From Georgenia sp. SYP-B2076 (GTDB lineage: Bacteria > Actinomycetota > Actinomycetes > Actinomycetales > Actinomycetaceae): a stretch of DNA of 64,000 nt. Positions 7,660-18,529 of this stretch are shown here, in pieces (position 1 is the stretch's first letter; every line of letters starts with the position of its first letter). The notes beneath the pieces are model-generated. The model was not told the origin of the DNA. It worked only from the letters and a program-made list of their open reading frames with translations, and ran no database searches. The position numbers were made by a program, and so were the translations under genes. The stretch is from the NCBI RefSeq assembly GCF_003991205.1, contig NZ_RXOZ01000022.1:1-64000 (forward strand). Reading direction: 5' to 3'.

Positions 7660-9264
7660 GTGGGACACGGCGTCATCAGCACGGCGCCCCAGGACGCCGA
7701 CGTCGCCGCGCAGGCGGGCAGCCGCCGGTCCTTCGCGGTGATCAGCCACCCCGACGCCGGCAAGTCCACCCTGACCGAGGCCCTCGCGCTGCACGCGCAC
7801 GCGATCAACGAGGCCGGCCACACCAACGGCAAGAGCGGCCGGCGCCACACCGTCTCCGACTGGATGGACATCGAGCAGGCCCGCGGCATCTCCATCAGCT
7901 CGGCCTCGCTCCAGCTGAACTACCGCGACACCGTCCTGAACCTCGTCGACACGCCCGGGCACGCCGACTTCTCCGAGGACACCTACCGGGTCCTGTCCGC
8001 GGTCGACGCCGCCGTGATGCTCATCGACGCCGCCAAGGGCCTCGAGACGCAGACGATGAAGCTGTTCAACGTCTGCAAGCACCGCGGCATCCCGATCATC
8101 ACGGTCATCAACAAGTGGGACCGGCCCGGCCTGGACCCGCTCGCCCTCATGGACGAGATCACCGAACGCACGGGCCTGAGCCCGACACCGCGGACCTGGC
8201 CGGTCGGCAGCGCGGGAGACTTCCGCGGCGTGCTGGACCGGCGCACCGGGCAGTACGTGCACTTCACCGCCACCGCCGGCGGCGCCCACATCGCCCCCGA
8301 GGACGTCCTCGGCCCGGAGGACGCCGCCGCGCAGGAGGGCGAGGCCTGGACGACCGCCGTCGAGGAGGCCGACCTCCTCAGCATTTCCGGCGCCGACCAC
8401 GACCAGGAGACGTTCCTCGCGGGGGTCTCCACCCCGGTGCTGTTCGCCGCCGCGGTGCGCAACTTCGGCGTCCACGCCCTGCTGGACACGCTCGTCGACC
8501 TCGCCCCCGCCCCGGCGCCCCGGCCCACCGCCGTCGGCGAGGCCCGGGCGGTCGAGGACCCCTTCAGCGCCTTCGTCTTCAAGATGCAGGCGGGGATGGA
8601 CACCTCGCACCGCGACCGCCTCGCCTTCGTGCGCGTGTGCTCGGGCACGTTCGAGCGCGGGATGGTCGTCACGTGCGCGCGCACCGGCCGGCCGTTCGCG
8701 ACGAAGTACGCGCAGCAGGCCTTCGGCCGGGAGCGCGCCGTGATCGAGCAGGCCTTCCCGGGCGACGTCGTCGGCCTGGTCAATGCCACCGACCTCCGTG
8801 TCGGCGACACCCTGTACCTCGGCCCCGCGATCGAGTACCCGGCCCTGCCGACCTTCGCCCCGGAGCACTTCGCCACCGTCCGCGCCCGCGACGCCGGCCG
8901 GTACAAGCAGTTCCGCCGCGGCATCGCCCAGCTCAGCGCCGAGGGTGTCGTCCAGGTGCTGCGCTCGGACCTGCGCGGGGACCAGGCTCCCGTCCTCGCC
9001 GCCGTCGGCCCTATGCAGTTCGAGGTGGCCCAGCACCGCATGGCCAGCGAGTTCAACGCCCCGGTGCACCTCGAGACCCTCAGCTACTCCCTCGCGCTGC
9101 GCACGACCGCCGAGTGGGCGCCCGTGCTCGACGGCGAGCTCGGCGTCGAGGTGCTGCGCCGCGAGGACGGCGACCTCCTCGCCCTCTTCCCGGACAAGTG
9201 GCGCCTGCAGTCCGTGCGCCGCGTCCACCCGGACGCCGCCCTCGAACCTCTCGTGGCCGCCTGA
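7660..9264 (+). CDS. prfC: peptide chain release factor 3
   Basis: A 534-residue translational GTPase that recycles RF1/RF2 from the ribosome after termination. The G1 P-loop SHPDAGKST is at 29-37, followed by the switch region with DIEQARGISISSASLQ, G3 DTPGHADF and G4 NKWD; the RF3-specific C-terminal domain (QFRRGIAQLSAEGVVQVL, GPMQFEVAQHRM) is complete. GTG 7660 is chosen because AAGGAGG lies seven bases before it; the frame is open further upstream without a ribosome site. A TAGGAT -10-like box lies at 7618-7623. It is followed after 61 bases by RNase J on the same strand. Confidence 0.96.
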   Translation: MGHGVISTAPQDADVAAQAGSRRSFAVISHPDAGKSTLTEALALHAHAINEAGHTNGKSGRRHTVSDWMDIEQARGISISSASLQLNYRDTVLNLVDTPGHADFSEDTYRVLSAVDAAVMLIDAAKGLETQTMKLFNVCKHRGIPIITVINKWDRPGLDPLALMDEITERTGLSPTPRTWPVGSAGDFRGVLDRRTGQYVHFTATAGGAHIAPEDVLGPEDAAAQEGEAWTTAVEEADLLSISGADHDQETFLAGVSTPVLFAAAVRNFGVHALLDTLVDLAPAPAPRPTAVGEARAVEDPFSAFVFKMQAGMDTSHRDRLAFVRVCSGTFERGMVVTCARTGRPFATKYAQQAFGRERAVIEQAFPGDVVGLVNATDLRVGDTLYLGPAIEYPALPTFAPEHFATVRARDAGRYKQFRRGIAQLSAEGVVQVLRSDLRGDQAPVLAAVGPMQFEVAQHRMASEFNAPVHLETLSYSLALRTTAEWAPVLDGELGVEVLRREDGDLLALFPDKWRLQSVRRVHPDAALEPLVAA

Positions 9265-9325
9265 CCGGGCCGCGACCTGTCATCCCGGGGCACCCGCCCC
9301 GTCCCCCACACGAAAGACTGAACAC

Positions 9326-11011
9326 TTGTCATCTGCCCTGAACGGCCTCAAGACACCGCCCGCCCTCCCCCGCGGCGGGCTGCGCGTCACCCCGCTCGGC
9401 GGGCTCGGTGAGATCGGTCGCAACATGACCGTCTTCGAGAACGCCGGCAAGCTCCTCATCGTCGACTGCGGCGTCCTCTTCCCCGAGGAGAACCAGCCCG
9501 GCATCGACGTCATCCTGCCCGACTTCTCCTCCATCCGGGACCGCCTCTCCGACGTCGTCGCGATCGTCCTGACGCACGGCCACGAGGACCACATCGGTGG
9601 CGTGCCGTACCTGCTCAAGGAGCGCGCCGACATCCCCGTCATCGGGTCCGAGCTGACCCTGGCGTTCCTGACCTCCAAGCTCAAGGAGCACCGCATCACC
9701 CCGAAGGCGGTGCACGTCGAGGCCGGCGACGTTCGCCAGATGGGCCCCTTCGGCCTGGAGTTCGTCGCCGTCAACCACTCGATCCCCGACGGCCTCGCCG
9801 TCGCGATCCGCACGGACGCCGGGCTGGTGCTGCACACCGGCGACTTCAAGATGGACCAGTTCCCGCTGGACAACCGCATCACGGACCTGCGCCACTTCGC
9901 GCGCCTGGGCGAGGAGGGCGTGGACCTCTTCCTCACCGACTCCACCAACGCCGAGGTCCCCGGCTTCACCATGTCCGAGCGGGACCTCATCCCGGCGATC
10001 GACCAGGTCTTCGCCACCGCGCCGCGCCGGATCATCGTCTCGAGCTTCGCCAGCCACGTTCACCGGATCCAGCAGGTGCTGGACTCGGCGCACGCCCACG
10101 GGCGCAAGGTGGCCTTCGTCGGCCGCTCCATGGTCAAGAACATGGGCATCGCGCGCGACCTCGGCTACCTGAACATCCCCCGCGGCCTCGTCGTGGACTT
10201 CAAGAAGCTCGAGTCCATGCCGGACAACAAGGTGACCCTCGTGTGCACCGGGTCCCAGGGCGAGCCGCTGGCGGCGCTGGCCCGCATGGCCAACGGCGAC
10301 CACCAGATCCGGATCGGCGACGGCGACACCGTCCTGCTCGCCAGCTCCCTCATCCCGGGCAACGAGAACGCCATCTACGGCATCATCAACAAGCTCACCG
10401 ACCTGGGCGCCAACGTCGTCCACAAGGGCAACGCGAAGGTCCACGTCTCCGGGCACGCCAGCGCCGGCGAGCTGGTCTACTGCTACAACATCGTCCGGCC
10501 CAGCAACGTCCTGCCGGTCCACGGCGAGTCCAAGCACCTCCACGCCAACGCCGAGCTGGCCATCCGCACCGGGGTGGACCCGGACCAGGTGATCATCGGG
10601 CGCGACGGCGTCACGATCGACCTCATCGACGGCCGAGCCAAGGTCTCCGGCAAGGTCCAGGCCGAGCTGGTCTATGTCGACGGCCAGATGGTCGGGGCGG
10701 CCACGGAGGAGACCCTCCAGGAACGGCGCCTCCTGCGCGAGGGCGGCGTCGTCACCGTGCTCGCCCTGCTCGACCCCGACACCAACATGCCGGCGGAGCC
10801 GCTGGAGTTCCTCACCCGCGGCTTCGTCTACGACGACCGCACCTTCGACGGCGCGTCCGCGGAGGTCGTCAAGGCGCTGACCAGGGCCGCGGAGCAGAAG
10901 GTCAACGACCTCAAGCGGCTCGAGTCGATCATCGCGAACGCCGTGAGCCGCTACATGCAGCGCACCTACCGGCGGGAGCCGGCCGTCATCGCCATCGTGG
11001 TCGACGCGTAG
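9326..11011 (+). CDS. rnj: ribonuclease J
   Basis: A 561-residue metallo-beta-lactamase/beta-CASP ribonuclease with 5'-to-3' exonuclease and endonuclease activity in RNA processing and decay. The zinc motif HGHEDH is at 84-89 within VLTHGHEDHIGG, followed by NHSIPDG, HTGDFK and LLTDSTNAE-type metal and substrate loops. The beta-CASP region carries SSFASHVHR and GSQGEPLAALARMANG, with HVSGHAS near the end, and the C-terminal oligomerisation domain is complete. TTG 9326 fits the conserved N-terminus (GLRVTPLGGLGEIGRN); the ribosome site is weak. It is probably co-transcribed with prfC and is followed immediately by a strong hairpin. Confidence 0.95.
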   Translation: MSSALNGLKTPPALPRGGLRVTPLGGLGEIGRNMTVFENAGKLLIVDCGVLFPEENQPGIDVILPDFSSIRDRLSDVVAIVLTHGHEDHIGGVPYLLKERADIPVIGSELTLAFLTSKLKEHRITPKAVHVEAGDVRQMGPFGLEFVAVNHSIPDGLAVAIRTDAGLVLHTGDFKMDQFPLDNRITDLRHFARLGEEGVDLFLTDSTNAEVPGFTMSERDLIPAIDQVFATAPRRIIVSSFASHVHRIQQVLDSAHAHGRKVAFVGRSMVKNMGIARDLGYLNIPRGLVVDFKKLESMPDNKVTLVCTGSQGEPLAALARMANGDHQIRIGDGDTVLLASSLIPGNENAIYGIINKLTDLGANVVHKGNAKVHVSGHASAGELVYCYNIVRPSNVLPVHGESKHLHANAELAIRTGVDPDQVIIGRDGVTIDLIDGRAKVSGKVQAELVYVDGQMVGAATEETLQERRLLREGGVVTVLALLDPDTNMPAEPLEFLTRGFVYDDRTFDGASAEVVKALTRAAEQKVNDLKRLESIIANAVSRYMQRTYRREPAVIAIVVDA

Positions 11012-11019
11012 CAGCCCCT

Positions 11020-11056
11020 CGGTCGCCACGTCCCCGAACCTGGGGCGTGGCGACCG
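11020..11056 (+). terminator. terminator after RNase J
   Basis: CGGTCGCCACGTCCCC pairs with GGGGCGTGGCGACCG across a six-base loop, giving about 15 base pairs with one bulged T. It begins nine bases after the RNase J stop codon, with no T-run, as expected for this GC content. Confidence 0.75.
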
Positions 11057-11063
11057 CGTCCGC

Positions 11064-11116
11064 TCATCGGCCCGGCGCGCGGCCTCCTCGGCCCCGGCCG
11101 CGCGGTCCTAGCGGCC

Positions 11117-11141
<25 letters not shown>
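11064..11141. repeat. duplicated 3' end of the ABC ATPase gene
   Basis: The 24-base sequence TCATCGGCCCGGCGCGCGGC plus CTCC at 11064-11087 recurs with one extra G at 11117-11141. The second copy is the true end of the leftward ABC ATPase gene (EAARRAR then stop). The first is a non-coding copy 53 bases beyond the stop, with GCGG/CCGG-rich sequence between. Confidence 0.7.
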
Positions 11142-12996
<1,855 letters not shown>

Positions 12997-13000
<4 letters not shown>

Positions 13001-13881
13001 GCCCTCCGCCCCAGCCTGGGGTCGAGGTGGTCCCGCAGCCCGTCACCGAGGAGGTTGAGGCCAAGGACGGCGACGGCGATGGCCAGGCCCGGCCAGACGG
13101 CGAGCATCGGCTCGGTGCCCAGGAACTGCTGCGACTCCTGCAGCATCCGCCCCCAGGAGGGCACCGGCGGTGGCGTGCCGAGCCCCAGGAACGACAGCCC
13201 CGCCTCGGCCAGCACGGCGAGCGCGAAGGAGGTCGAGCTCTGCACGATCACCATGCCCGCGATGTTGGGCAGCACGTGACGCCGGGCGATGCGCAGGGGC
13301 CGCTGGCCGGACGCGCGGGCGGACAGGATGAACTCGGCGCTCATCACCTGGAGGGTGCCCGAGCGCGCCACCCGGGCGAACGCGGGGACGGATGCGACGC
13401 CGATGGCGACCATGGCGGTCGTCGTGCTGGCGCCGAGGACGGCGCCGAGCATGATGGCCAGTAGCAGGGCCGGGAAGGCCAGCACGACGTCGGAGACGCG
13501 CATGACGAGCTGCTCGACCCGGCCGCCCCGCATGCCCGCGACGATGCCGAGGGGGGTGCCGACCACGAGCGCGATCCCCACGGCGACGACGCCCACGAGC
13601 AGCGTGACCTGCGCGCCCTCGAGGATGCCGGAGAAGACGTCCCGCCCGTAGCGGTCGGTGCCCATGAGGTGGGCGGCGCTCGCGCCCAGCAGCCGGTCCT
13701 GGGGCGCCGCCCGGACCGGGTCGAAGGGCGTCCAGACGAACGAGAGCAGCGCGGCGCCCACCACGACGGCGACGAGCGCGGCGCCGACGACCAGGGTGGC
13801 GGACGGCCCGCGCCGGCGTGGGCCGGGCCGGGCGCCGAGCCCGGCGGCGGGGCCGTGCGGGTCGCTCGGGATCAGGGACAT
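12997..13881 (-). CDS. peptide-type ABC importer permease (DppC-like)
   Basis: A 294-residue inner-membrane permease of the DppC/OppC group. A long hydrophilic N-terminus (about 30 residues) precedes the first helix, the characteristic HLMGTDRYGRDVFSGIL motif follows, and the cytoplasmic EAA-type loop is visible around LSARASGQRPLRIARRHVLP. The C-terminal GLGTPPPVPSWGRML motif is also typical. It pairs with the DppB-like permease one base upstream and overlaps the ATPase gene by 4 bases, so translation is likely coupled. The transported substrate is not evident. Confidence 0.92.
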
Positions 13882-13882
13882 C

Positions 13883-14839
13883 TCACGCCCTCCGGATCCG
13901 CGGGTCGAGGACGGTGTAGAGCAGGTCGACGAGCAGGTTGACGGTCAGCACGAGCACCACGAGGACCATGACCACGCCCTGGACGGCGACGAGGTCGCGG
14001 TTGCCCACCGAGTCCAGCAGCATCGAGCCCAGCCCCGGGATGGCGAAGACGCGCTCGACGACGACGGCGCCGATCACCAGGGCGGCGAGCTGCACGCCGG
14101 AGATGGTGAGCACCGGGATGGCGGCGTTGCGCAGGCCGTGGCGCACGAGCGACCGGGTCGGGCTGAGCCCCTTGGCGCGGGCCGTGCGCAGGTAGTCCTC
14201 CCCCATCACCTCCAGGACGGCCGAGCGGACGTACCGCGTCAGCACCGCGCCCTGCACCGACGCCAGGGCGAGGACGGGCAGCAGGACGCGGCGCAGGAAG
14301 TCGCCCGGGTCGACGGCGGGGGCGGTCCACCCGTTGGCGGGGAGCCAGCCCAGGTTCACCGCGAAGACGACGACCAGCAGGATGCCGGCGAGGAAGCTCG
14401 GCACCGCCACCCCCACCTGGGAGAACGCGGAGAGGAGGACGCCGGTCACGCTGCGGTGGCGCACGGCCGCGAGGGTGCCCAGCGGGACGGCGACGACCAG
14501 GGCGACGAGCATGGCGAGGCCGACGAGGATGAGGCTGACCTGGACGCGGTCGAGGATGAGCGGGCCGAGTCGCTGCCCGGTGACGACGGAGGTGCCGAAG
14601 TCACCGACCGGCAGGCCGAGCACCCAGTCCGCGTACTGCACCACGAGCGGCCTGTCGGTGCCCATCTCGGCGCGGGTCCGGGCGAGCAGCTCGGGCGTGG
14701 CGTTGACCCCCAGGGCTATCTGGGCGGGGTCGCCCGGGATGACGCGCATGACGAGGAAGACGGCCACCGATGCGCCCGCGAGCGTGACGGCGAATCGCGC
14801 GACGTAGGCCAGCATTCGCTGGGCCACGGGGAGTCCCAC
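13883..14839 (-). CDS. peptide-type ABC importer permease (DppB-like)
   Basis: A 318-residue permease of the DppB/OppB group with six predicted helices. Signature stretches are VFLVMRVIPGDPAQ near the N-terminus, PVGDFGTSVVTGQ, the EAA loop (YLRTARAKGLSPTRSLVRHG), and the FAIPGLGSMLLDSV motif towards the end. It lies between the substrate-binding protein (14-base gap) and DppC-like gene (1-base gap) in one leftward operon. Confidence 0.92.
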   Translation of the reverse strand: MGLPVAQRMLAYVARFAVTLAGASVAVFLVMRVIPGDPAQIALGVNATPELLARTRAEMGTDRPLVVQYADWVLGLPVGDFGTSVVTGQRLGPLILDRVQVSLILVGLAMLVALVVAVPLGTLAAVRHRSVTGVLLSAFSQVGVAVPSFLAGILLVVVFAVNLGWLPANGWTAPAVDPGDFLRRVLLPVLALASVQGAVLTRYVRSAVLEVMGEDYLRTARAKGLSPTRSLVRHGLRNAAIPVLTISGVQLAALVIGAVVVERVFAIPGLGSMLLDSVGNRDLVAVQGVVMVLVVLVLTVNLLVDLLYTVLDPRIRRA

Positions 14840-14853
14840 TGCTCGGCGCCCCG

Positions 14854-16383
14854 TCAGGCGGCCCAGGCGATGTCGGTCAGGTCGAGGGCCTCCGTGACGG
14901 AGTTGGCGGGGATCCCGGTGATGTCCGCCTTGGCGACGACGAGGGTGGGGAACAGGAAGAGGGGGTCGGCGGCGGCGTCCTCGGTGACCGTGCGGACCAC
15001 CTCGCGCATCCCCCGGACGTACTGGTCCTCGCCGACGGCGGCGTCGGCGGCCGCGGCGAGGGGGGCGATCCTCGCTGCGTCGTACCCGATGTAGTAGTCG
15101 GGGTTGTCGAACATCGTCAGGAAGTCCCTCGCCTCGACGGCCAGGATGACGGACATCTGGTAGTCGTGGCGGGTGAAGACCTGGTCCAGCCAGACCGCGG
15201 GGAACTCCGCGGACTCGATGGTGGCGCGGATGCCCGCCTCGGCGAGCTGGGAGACCACGATCTCGGACACCGCCGTCGCGTAGGGGCGGGTGGGCACGGT
15301 GAACGTGACGTCCAGCCCGTCCGGGTGGCCGGCCTCGGCGAGGAGGGCCCGCGCCTTGTCGGGGTCGTACGGGTAGACGCCGGTGAGGTCCTCGTAGTAC
15401 GGGTCGGTCGGCGGCACCGCGGCGCCGATCAGGGTGCCGTGGCCGTCCCAGGCGGTGTCGACGACCGCCTGCCGGTCGATGGCGTGCATGACGGCCCGGC
15501 GGACGCGGACGTCGTCGAAGGGCGCGGCCCTGTTGTTCATCGACAGCATGACCTCCCCGTTGGAGGTGCCCTCGAGAACCTGGAACGCGTCGTCGTCCTC
15601 GAAGGTCTGCAGCAGCTCCGGTGCCTGCATGTTGTAGACGACGTCGGCGTCGCCCGCGCGCAGCGCGTTGGTGGTGGCGACGGCGTCGGCGAAGTAGCGC
15701 AGGACGACGGTGCGGACGCCCGGCGCCCGGCCCCAGTAGTCGTCGCGGGCGGCCAGGGTGATGGCCTGTCCACGCGCCCAGTCGGCGACGGTGAAGGGGC
15801 CGGTCCCGATGGGCTCATTCGCGAGGTCGTCGACGCCGGCGGGGTCGAACATGGCCCCGACGAGGGTGCCCATCGCGAACAGCCAGGCGTGGGACGGCCG
15901 CGCGAGCCGGACCTCGACGCGGGTGTCGGAGAGCGGCGTCACGGACTCGACGACGTCCATCTGCGCCTTCAGGGACGAGCGCCACGCGTCGGACTGCACC
16001 CGCTCGATGGAGAACTTCACGTCCGCGGCGGTGAAGGCCTCCCCGTTGGAGAAGGTCACGCCCGGCTGGAGGTCGAAGGTGTAGACCGTGCCGTCGGCGC
16101 TGACCTCCCAGGACCGGGCGAGCAGCGGCTGGATCTGGCCGTCCTGGTCGATCTGAACGAGGCCCTCGTAGACGTTGGTCATGAGGGCCTGCGGGATGGC
16201 CGCGCCCGCGGTGGTGGTGAAGTCGAGGTTGACGGGCTCACCGGTCAGGGCGACGGTGAGGGTGTCCGCACCGACCTCCGAGCCGCCGGCGTCGGCGCTG
16301 TTGGAGGCGCCGGCGCTGCAGGCCGTCAGCGCCGTCGCCGCGACGACCGCCATCGCCGCCCGCATGACCTTCTTCTGCCACAT
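14854..16383 (-). CDS. family 5 extracellular solute-binding lipoprotein of the ABC importer
   Basis: A 509-residue lipoprotein that would capture the substrate outside the membrane for the adjacent permeases. A positively charged start (MWQKKVMRAAM) leads into a hydrophobic segment and lipobox LTAC with C22 as the lipidated residue, followed by a Gly/Ser linker. The SBP_bac_5 fold is recognisable from the FDLQPGVTFSNGEAFTAADV stretch, GTGPFTVADW and RRAVMHAIDRQAVV. Start ATG 16383 is preceded by GGAGGA about 12 bases upstream; a longer open frame reaches 16791 but lacks a signal. First gene of the four-gene operon. Confidence 0.92.
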   Translation of the reverse strand: MWQKKVMRAAMAVVAATALTACSAGASNSADAGGSEVGADTLTVALTGEPVNLDFTTTAGAAIPQALMTNVYEGLVQIDQDGQIQPLLARSWEVSADGTVYTFDLQPGVTFSNGEAFTAADVKFSIERVQSDAWRSSLKAQMDVVESVTPLSDTRVEVRLARPSHAWLFAMGTLVGAMFDPAGVDDLANEPIGTGPFTVADWARGQAITLAARDDYWGRAPGVRTVVLRYFADAVATTNALRAGDADVVYNMQAPELLQTFEDDDAFQVLEGTSNGEVMLSMNNRAAPFDDVRVRRAVMHAIDRQAVVDTAWDGHGTLIGAAVPPTDPYYEDLTGVYPYDPDKARALLAEAGHPDGLDVTFTVPTRPYATAVSEIVVSQLAEAGIRATIESAEFPAVWLDQVFTRHDYQMSVILAVEARDFLTMFDNPDYYIGYDAARIAPLAAAADAAVGEDQYVRGMREVVRTVTEDAAADPLFLFPTLVVAKADITGIPANSVTEALDLTDIAWAA

Positions 16384-16544
16384 CTGCTCGTCCGATCCTC
16401 CGCGGGCCCGCGACCCCCCGCACGGGGTCCCGCCCAATTTTCCGCCATGGCTGGGACGGACTTGCGCCGTCCGCATCGCTGGAGCATGCCACAGACGCGG
16501 GACGGGCCGCGGACGTGATGCCGCGAGGGGGCGCGGCGGGCGGG

Positions 16545-16766
16545 CTACGCCTGGGCGCGGTCGCGTTCGATGAGCTCTTGGACGAACGGCAGCCGGGCGA
16601 CGAACCGCTCGCGCTCCGCGCCCCTGCGCACCTCGGGCAGGGCGTAGAAGCCCGCCCGCGCCGCCACGAACTCCACCCACTGCTCGTGCGTCACGGCCCT
16701 GAAGAAGTACGCGCCGGCGACCAGGCGGTCCAAAGCCTCGTCCCCGCGCTGCTCGTCGCTGATCAC
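16545..16766 (-). CDS. small hypothetical protein
   Basis: A 73-residue soluble protein (MISDEQRGDEALDRLVAGAY to the end RDRAQA), mostly helical, with aromatic clusters (AYFFRAVTHEQWVEFVAARAGFYALPE). No recognised domain. The GTG start at 16766 lies exactly six bases after a TAGGAT box, which suggests a leaderless transcript and supports this as a real gene. It stands alone between the ABC operon and a divergent membrane gene. Confidence 0.65.
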   Translation of the reverse strand: MISDEQRGDEALDRLVAGAYFFRAVTHEQWVEFVAARAGFYALPEVRRGAERERFVARLPFVQELIERDRAQA

Positions 16767-16772
16767 CTGTCG

Positions 16773-16778
16773 ATCCTA
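16773..16778 (-). promoter_or_regulatory. -10 box of a leaderless transcript
   Basis: Read leftward, TAGGAT is followed by six bases and then the GTG start codon at 16766. This places the expected transcription start at the first base of the start codon. Confidence 0.5.
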
Positions 16779-16904
16779 TGGAGGCCACCACCGCGCGGCG
16801 AATGCTGTCTCGCGGCGCGGAACGCCGGCGGCGCCCTGGTCACGTGAGCGCCGGGCGGATAGCGTGCGCCTACACGCGAGCCCCCACCCCGGAACCAGGC
16901 GACC

Positions 16905-17684
16905 ATGGCACCTAGGCGCACGACCAGGAACCTGCAGCGCACGACCGGGGCGCTCTTCGTGGTGGGCGCCGTCGCCTTCGCGCTGGCGGCCAGCGTCCTG
17001 TCCGCGACCTTCGACTGGCCGGACATCCTCCGCGAGCCCGCCGGCGTCGTCCTGCCCGCGTTCGCCGACGGCGGCCCCTCCCTCGTCTGGACCTGGTTCG
17101 CGACGGCGTGGACGTACGCGATCATCGCGGTCCCGATGCTGTTGCTGCCGGCCGCCCTCGGGCTGCGGGAGGACCCGGCGCTGAGGGTGGCCACCGCCGT
17201 CGGTGCGGCCTCGGTGCTGCTGTCCCTCATCGGGTTCCTCCGCTGGGTGTTCGTGGTCCCGCCCCTGGCGCGCGCCTTCGTCGCGGGGGACGCGACCACC
17301 CGGGCGGCCGTCGAGGGCGCCTGGACCGCGCAGCACCAGTTCGGCGGCGCGCTCCTCGGCGAGCACCTCGGGCAGCTCCTCGTGATCGCCTGGTCGGTGA
17401 CGGTCAGCGTGGTCGTCATGCGCACCCACGCCCTCCCCCGCTGGCTGGGCGCCGGCGGCGTCGTCGTCAGCGCGCTCTACCTCCTCAACCAGGGCGACAT
17501 CCTCGCCACGGCCGTCCCCGGCTTCCCGGTCTGGGAGCTTGCCGGCCTGCTCGGGAGCACCGCCTGGGGCCTGTGGGTCGCCGCGCTCGGCGTCACGCTG
17601 CTCCTCCGCCGCGTCCGCGACGAGCCGCCGGGGGCCGGACGGTCGGGGCCCGCGCTGCCGGACGCCGTCCAGGCGGGCGCCTGA
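16905..17684 (+). CDS. DUF4386-type integral membrane protein
   Basis: A 259-residue protein with six or more hydrophobic segments resembling DUF4386: an N-terminal TGALFVVGAVAFALAA helix, the TAWTYAIIAVPMLLLPAALG region, the RWVFVVPPLARAF stretch and a C-terminal ELAGLLGSTAWGLWVAALGV helix followed by a charged tail. The family has no established function. ATG 16905 follows AGGCGACC. It lies 47 bases upstream of the RsbQ-like gene on the same strand, but that gene has its own promoter. Confidence 0.75.
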   Translation: MAPRRTTRNLQRTTGALFVVGAVAFALAASVLSATFDWPDILREPAGVVLPAFADGGPSLVWTWFATAWTYAIIAVPMLLLPAALGLREDPALRVATAVGAASVLLSLIGFLRWVFVVPPLARAFVAGDATTRAAVEGAWTAQHQFGGALLGEHLGQLLVIAWSVTVSVVVMRTHALPRWLGAGGVVVSALYLLNQGDILATAVPGFPVWELAGLLGSTAWGLWVAALGVTLLLRRVRDEPPGAGRSGPALPDAVQAGA

Positions 17685-17719
17685 GCACCCGGTGAGCCCG
17701 GCGTGGAGGGCGGTTCCCC

Positions 17720-17725
17720 TAAACT
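17720..17725 (+). promoter_or_regulatory. -10 box of leaderless rsbQ-like transcript
   Basis: TAAACT is followed by GCGGGC and then the ATG start at 17732. The six-base spacing is that of a leaderless promoter. Confidence 0.5.
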
Positions 17726-17731
17726 GCGGGC

Positions 17732-18529
17732 ATGGACGTCATGACACGGCACAACGTGCGGGTGAGCGGCCGCCCCGGCGGGCCCCCGATGGTCTTCGCG
17801 CACGGCTTCGGCTGCGACCAGGGCATGTGGCGGTACGTCGCGCCGGCGTTCGAGGAGACGCACCGCGTGGTGCTGTTCGACCATGTGGGCGCCGGCGGCT
17901 CGGACGCCTCCGCCTTCGACCCGGCCCGTCACGGCCGGCTGGACGGGTACGCGGCGGACGTGGTGGAGATCATCGACGCGCTCGCGCTCGGGCCGGTCAC
18001 CTTCGTCGGCCACTCGGTCAGCGCCATGGTGGGCGTGCTCGCGGGGCTCCAGCGGCCCGAGCTCATCGACCGTCTGGTCCTCATCGGGCCGAGCCCGCGC
18101 TACATCGACGACGACGGCTACCGCGGCGGGTTCAGCCAGGAGGAGATCGACGAGCTGCTCGAGACCATGGACGACAACTATCTCGGCTGGTCCGCCCACA
18201 TCGCCCCGGTCATCATGGGCGTGCCCGACCGGCCCGAGCTCGGCGAGGAGCTCACGAGCAGCTTCTGCCGCATGGACCCCGTGATCGCCCGCCAGTTCGC
18301 CAAGACGACCTTCCTGTCCGACAACCGTGACGACCTGGCACGGGTGGCCACGCCGGCCCTGGTCGTCCAGTGCCGCGACGACGTCATCGCCCCCGTCGAG
18401 GTCGGCACCTACGTGCACGAGAACCTCACCGACAGCGAGCTCGTCATCCTCGACGCGATCGGCCACTGCCCCAACCTCAGCGCCCCGGACCAGCTCATCA
18501 CGGCCATGAAGAGCTATCTCACCGCGTGA
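17732..18529 (+). CDS. RsbQ-like alpha/beta hydrolase
   Basis: A 265-residue alpha/beta hydrolase of the RsbQ type. In Bacillus subtilis RsbQ supplies an unknown small hydrophobic ligand to the PAS phosphatase RsbP in the energy-stress branch of the sigma-B pathway. The nucleophile motif GHSVS gives S95; HGFGCDQGMWR forms the oxyanion region; D in QCRDDVIAP and H in IGHCPN complete the triad. The RsbQ-like FDHVGAGGSD stretch is present. Its stop codon overlaps the GTG of the PAS-phosphatase gene (GTGA), which is strong evidence that the two act together, as in Bacillus. Confidence 0.9.
   Translation: MDVMTRHNVRVSGRPGGPPMVFAHGFGCDQGMWRYVAPAFEETHRVVLFDHVGAGGSDASAFDPARHGRLDGYAADVVEIIDALALGPVTFVGHSVSAMVGVLAGLQRPELIDRLVLIGPSPRYIDDDGYRGGFSQEEIDELLETMDDNYLGWSAHIAPVIMGVPDRPELGEELTSSFCRMDPVIARQFAKTTFLSDNRDDLARVATPALVVQCRDDVIAPVEVGTYVHENLTDSELVILDAIGHCPNLSAPDQLITAMKSYLTA

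Noticed and set aside
8783-9325. Upstream extension of the RNase J frame
   Set aside because: It lies within prfC in another frame and is Ser/Arg-rich; TTG 9326 matches the family N-terminus.
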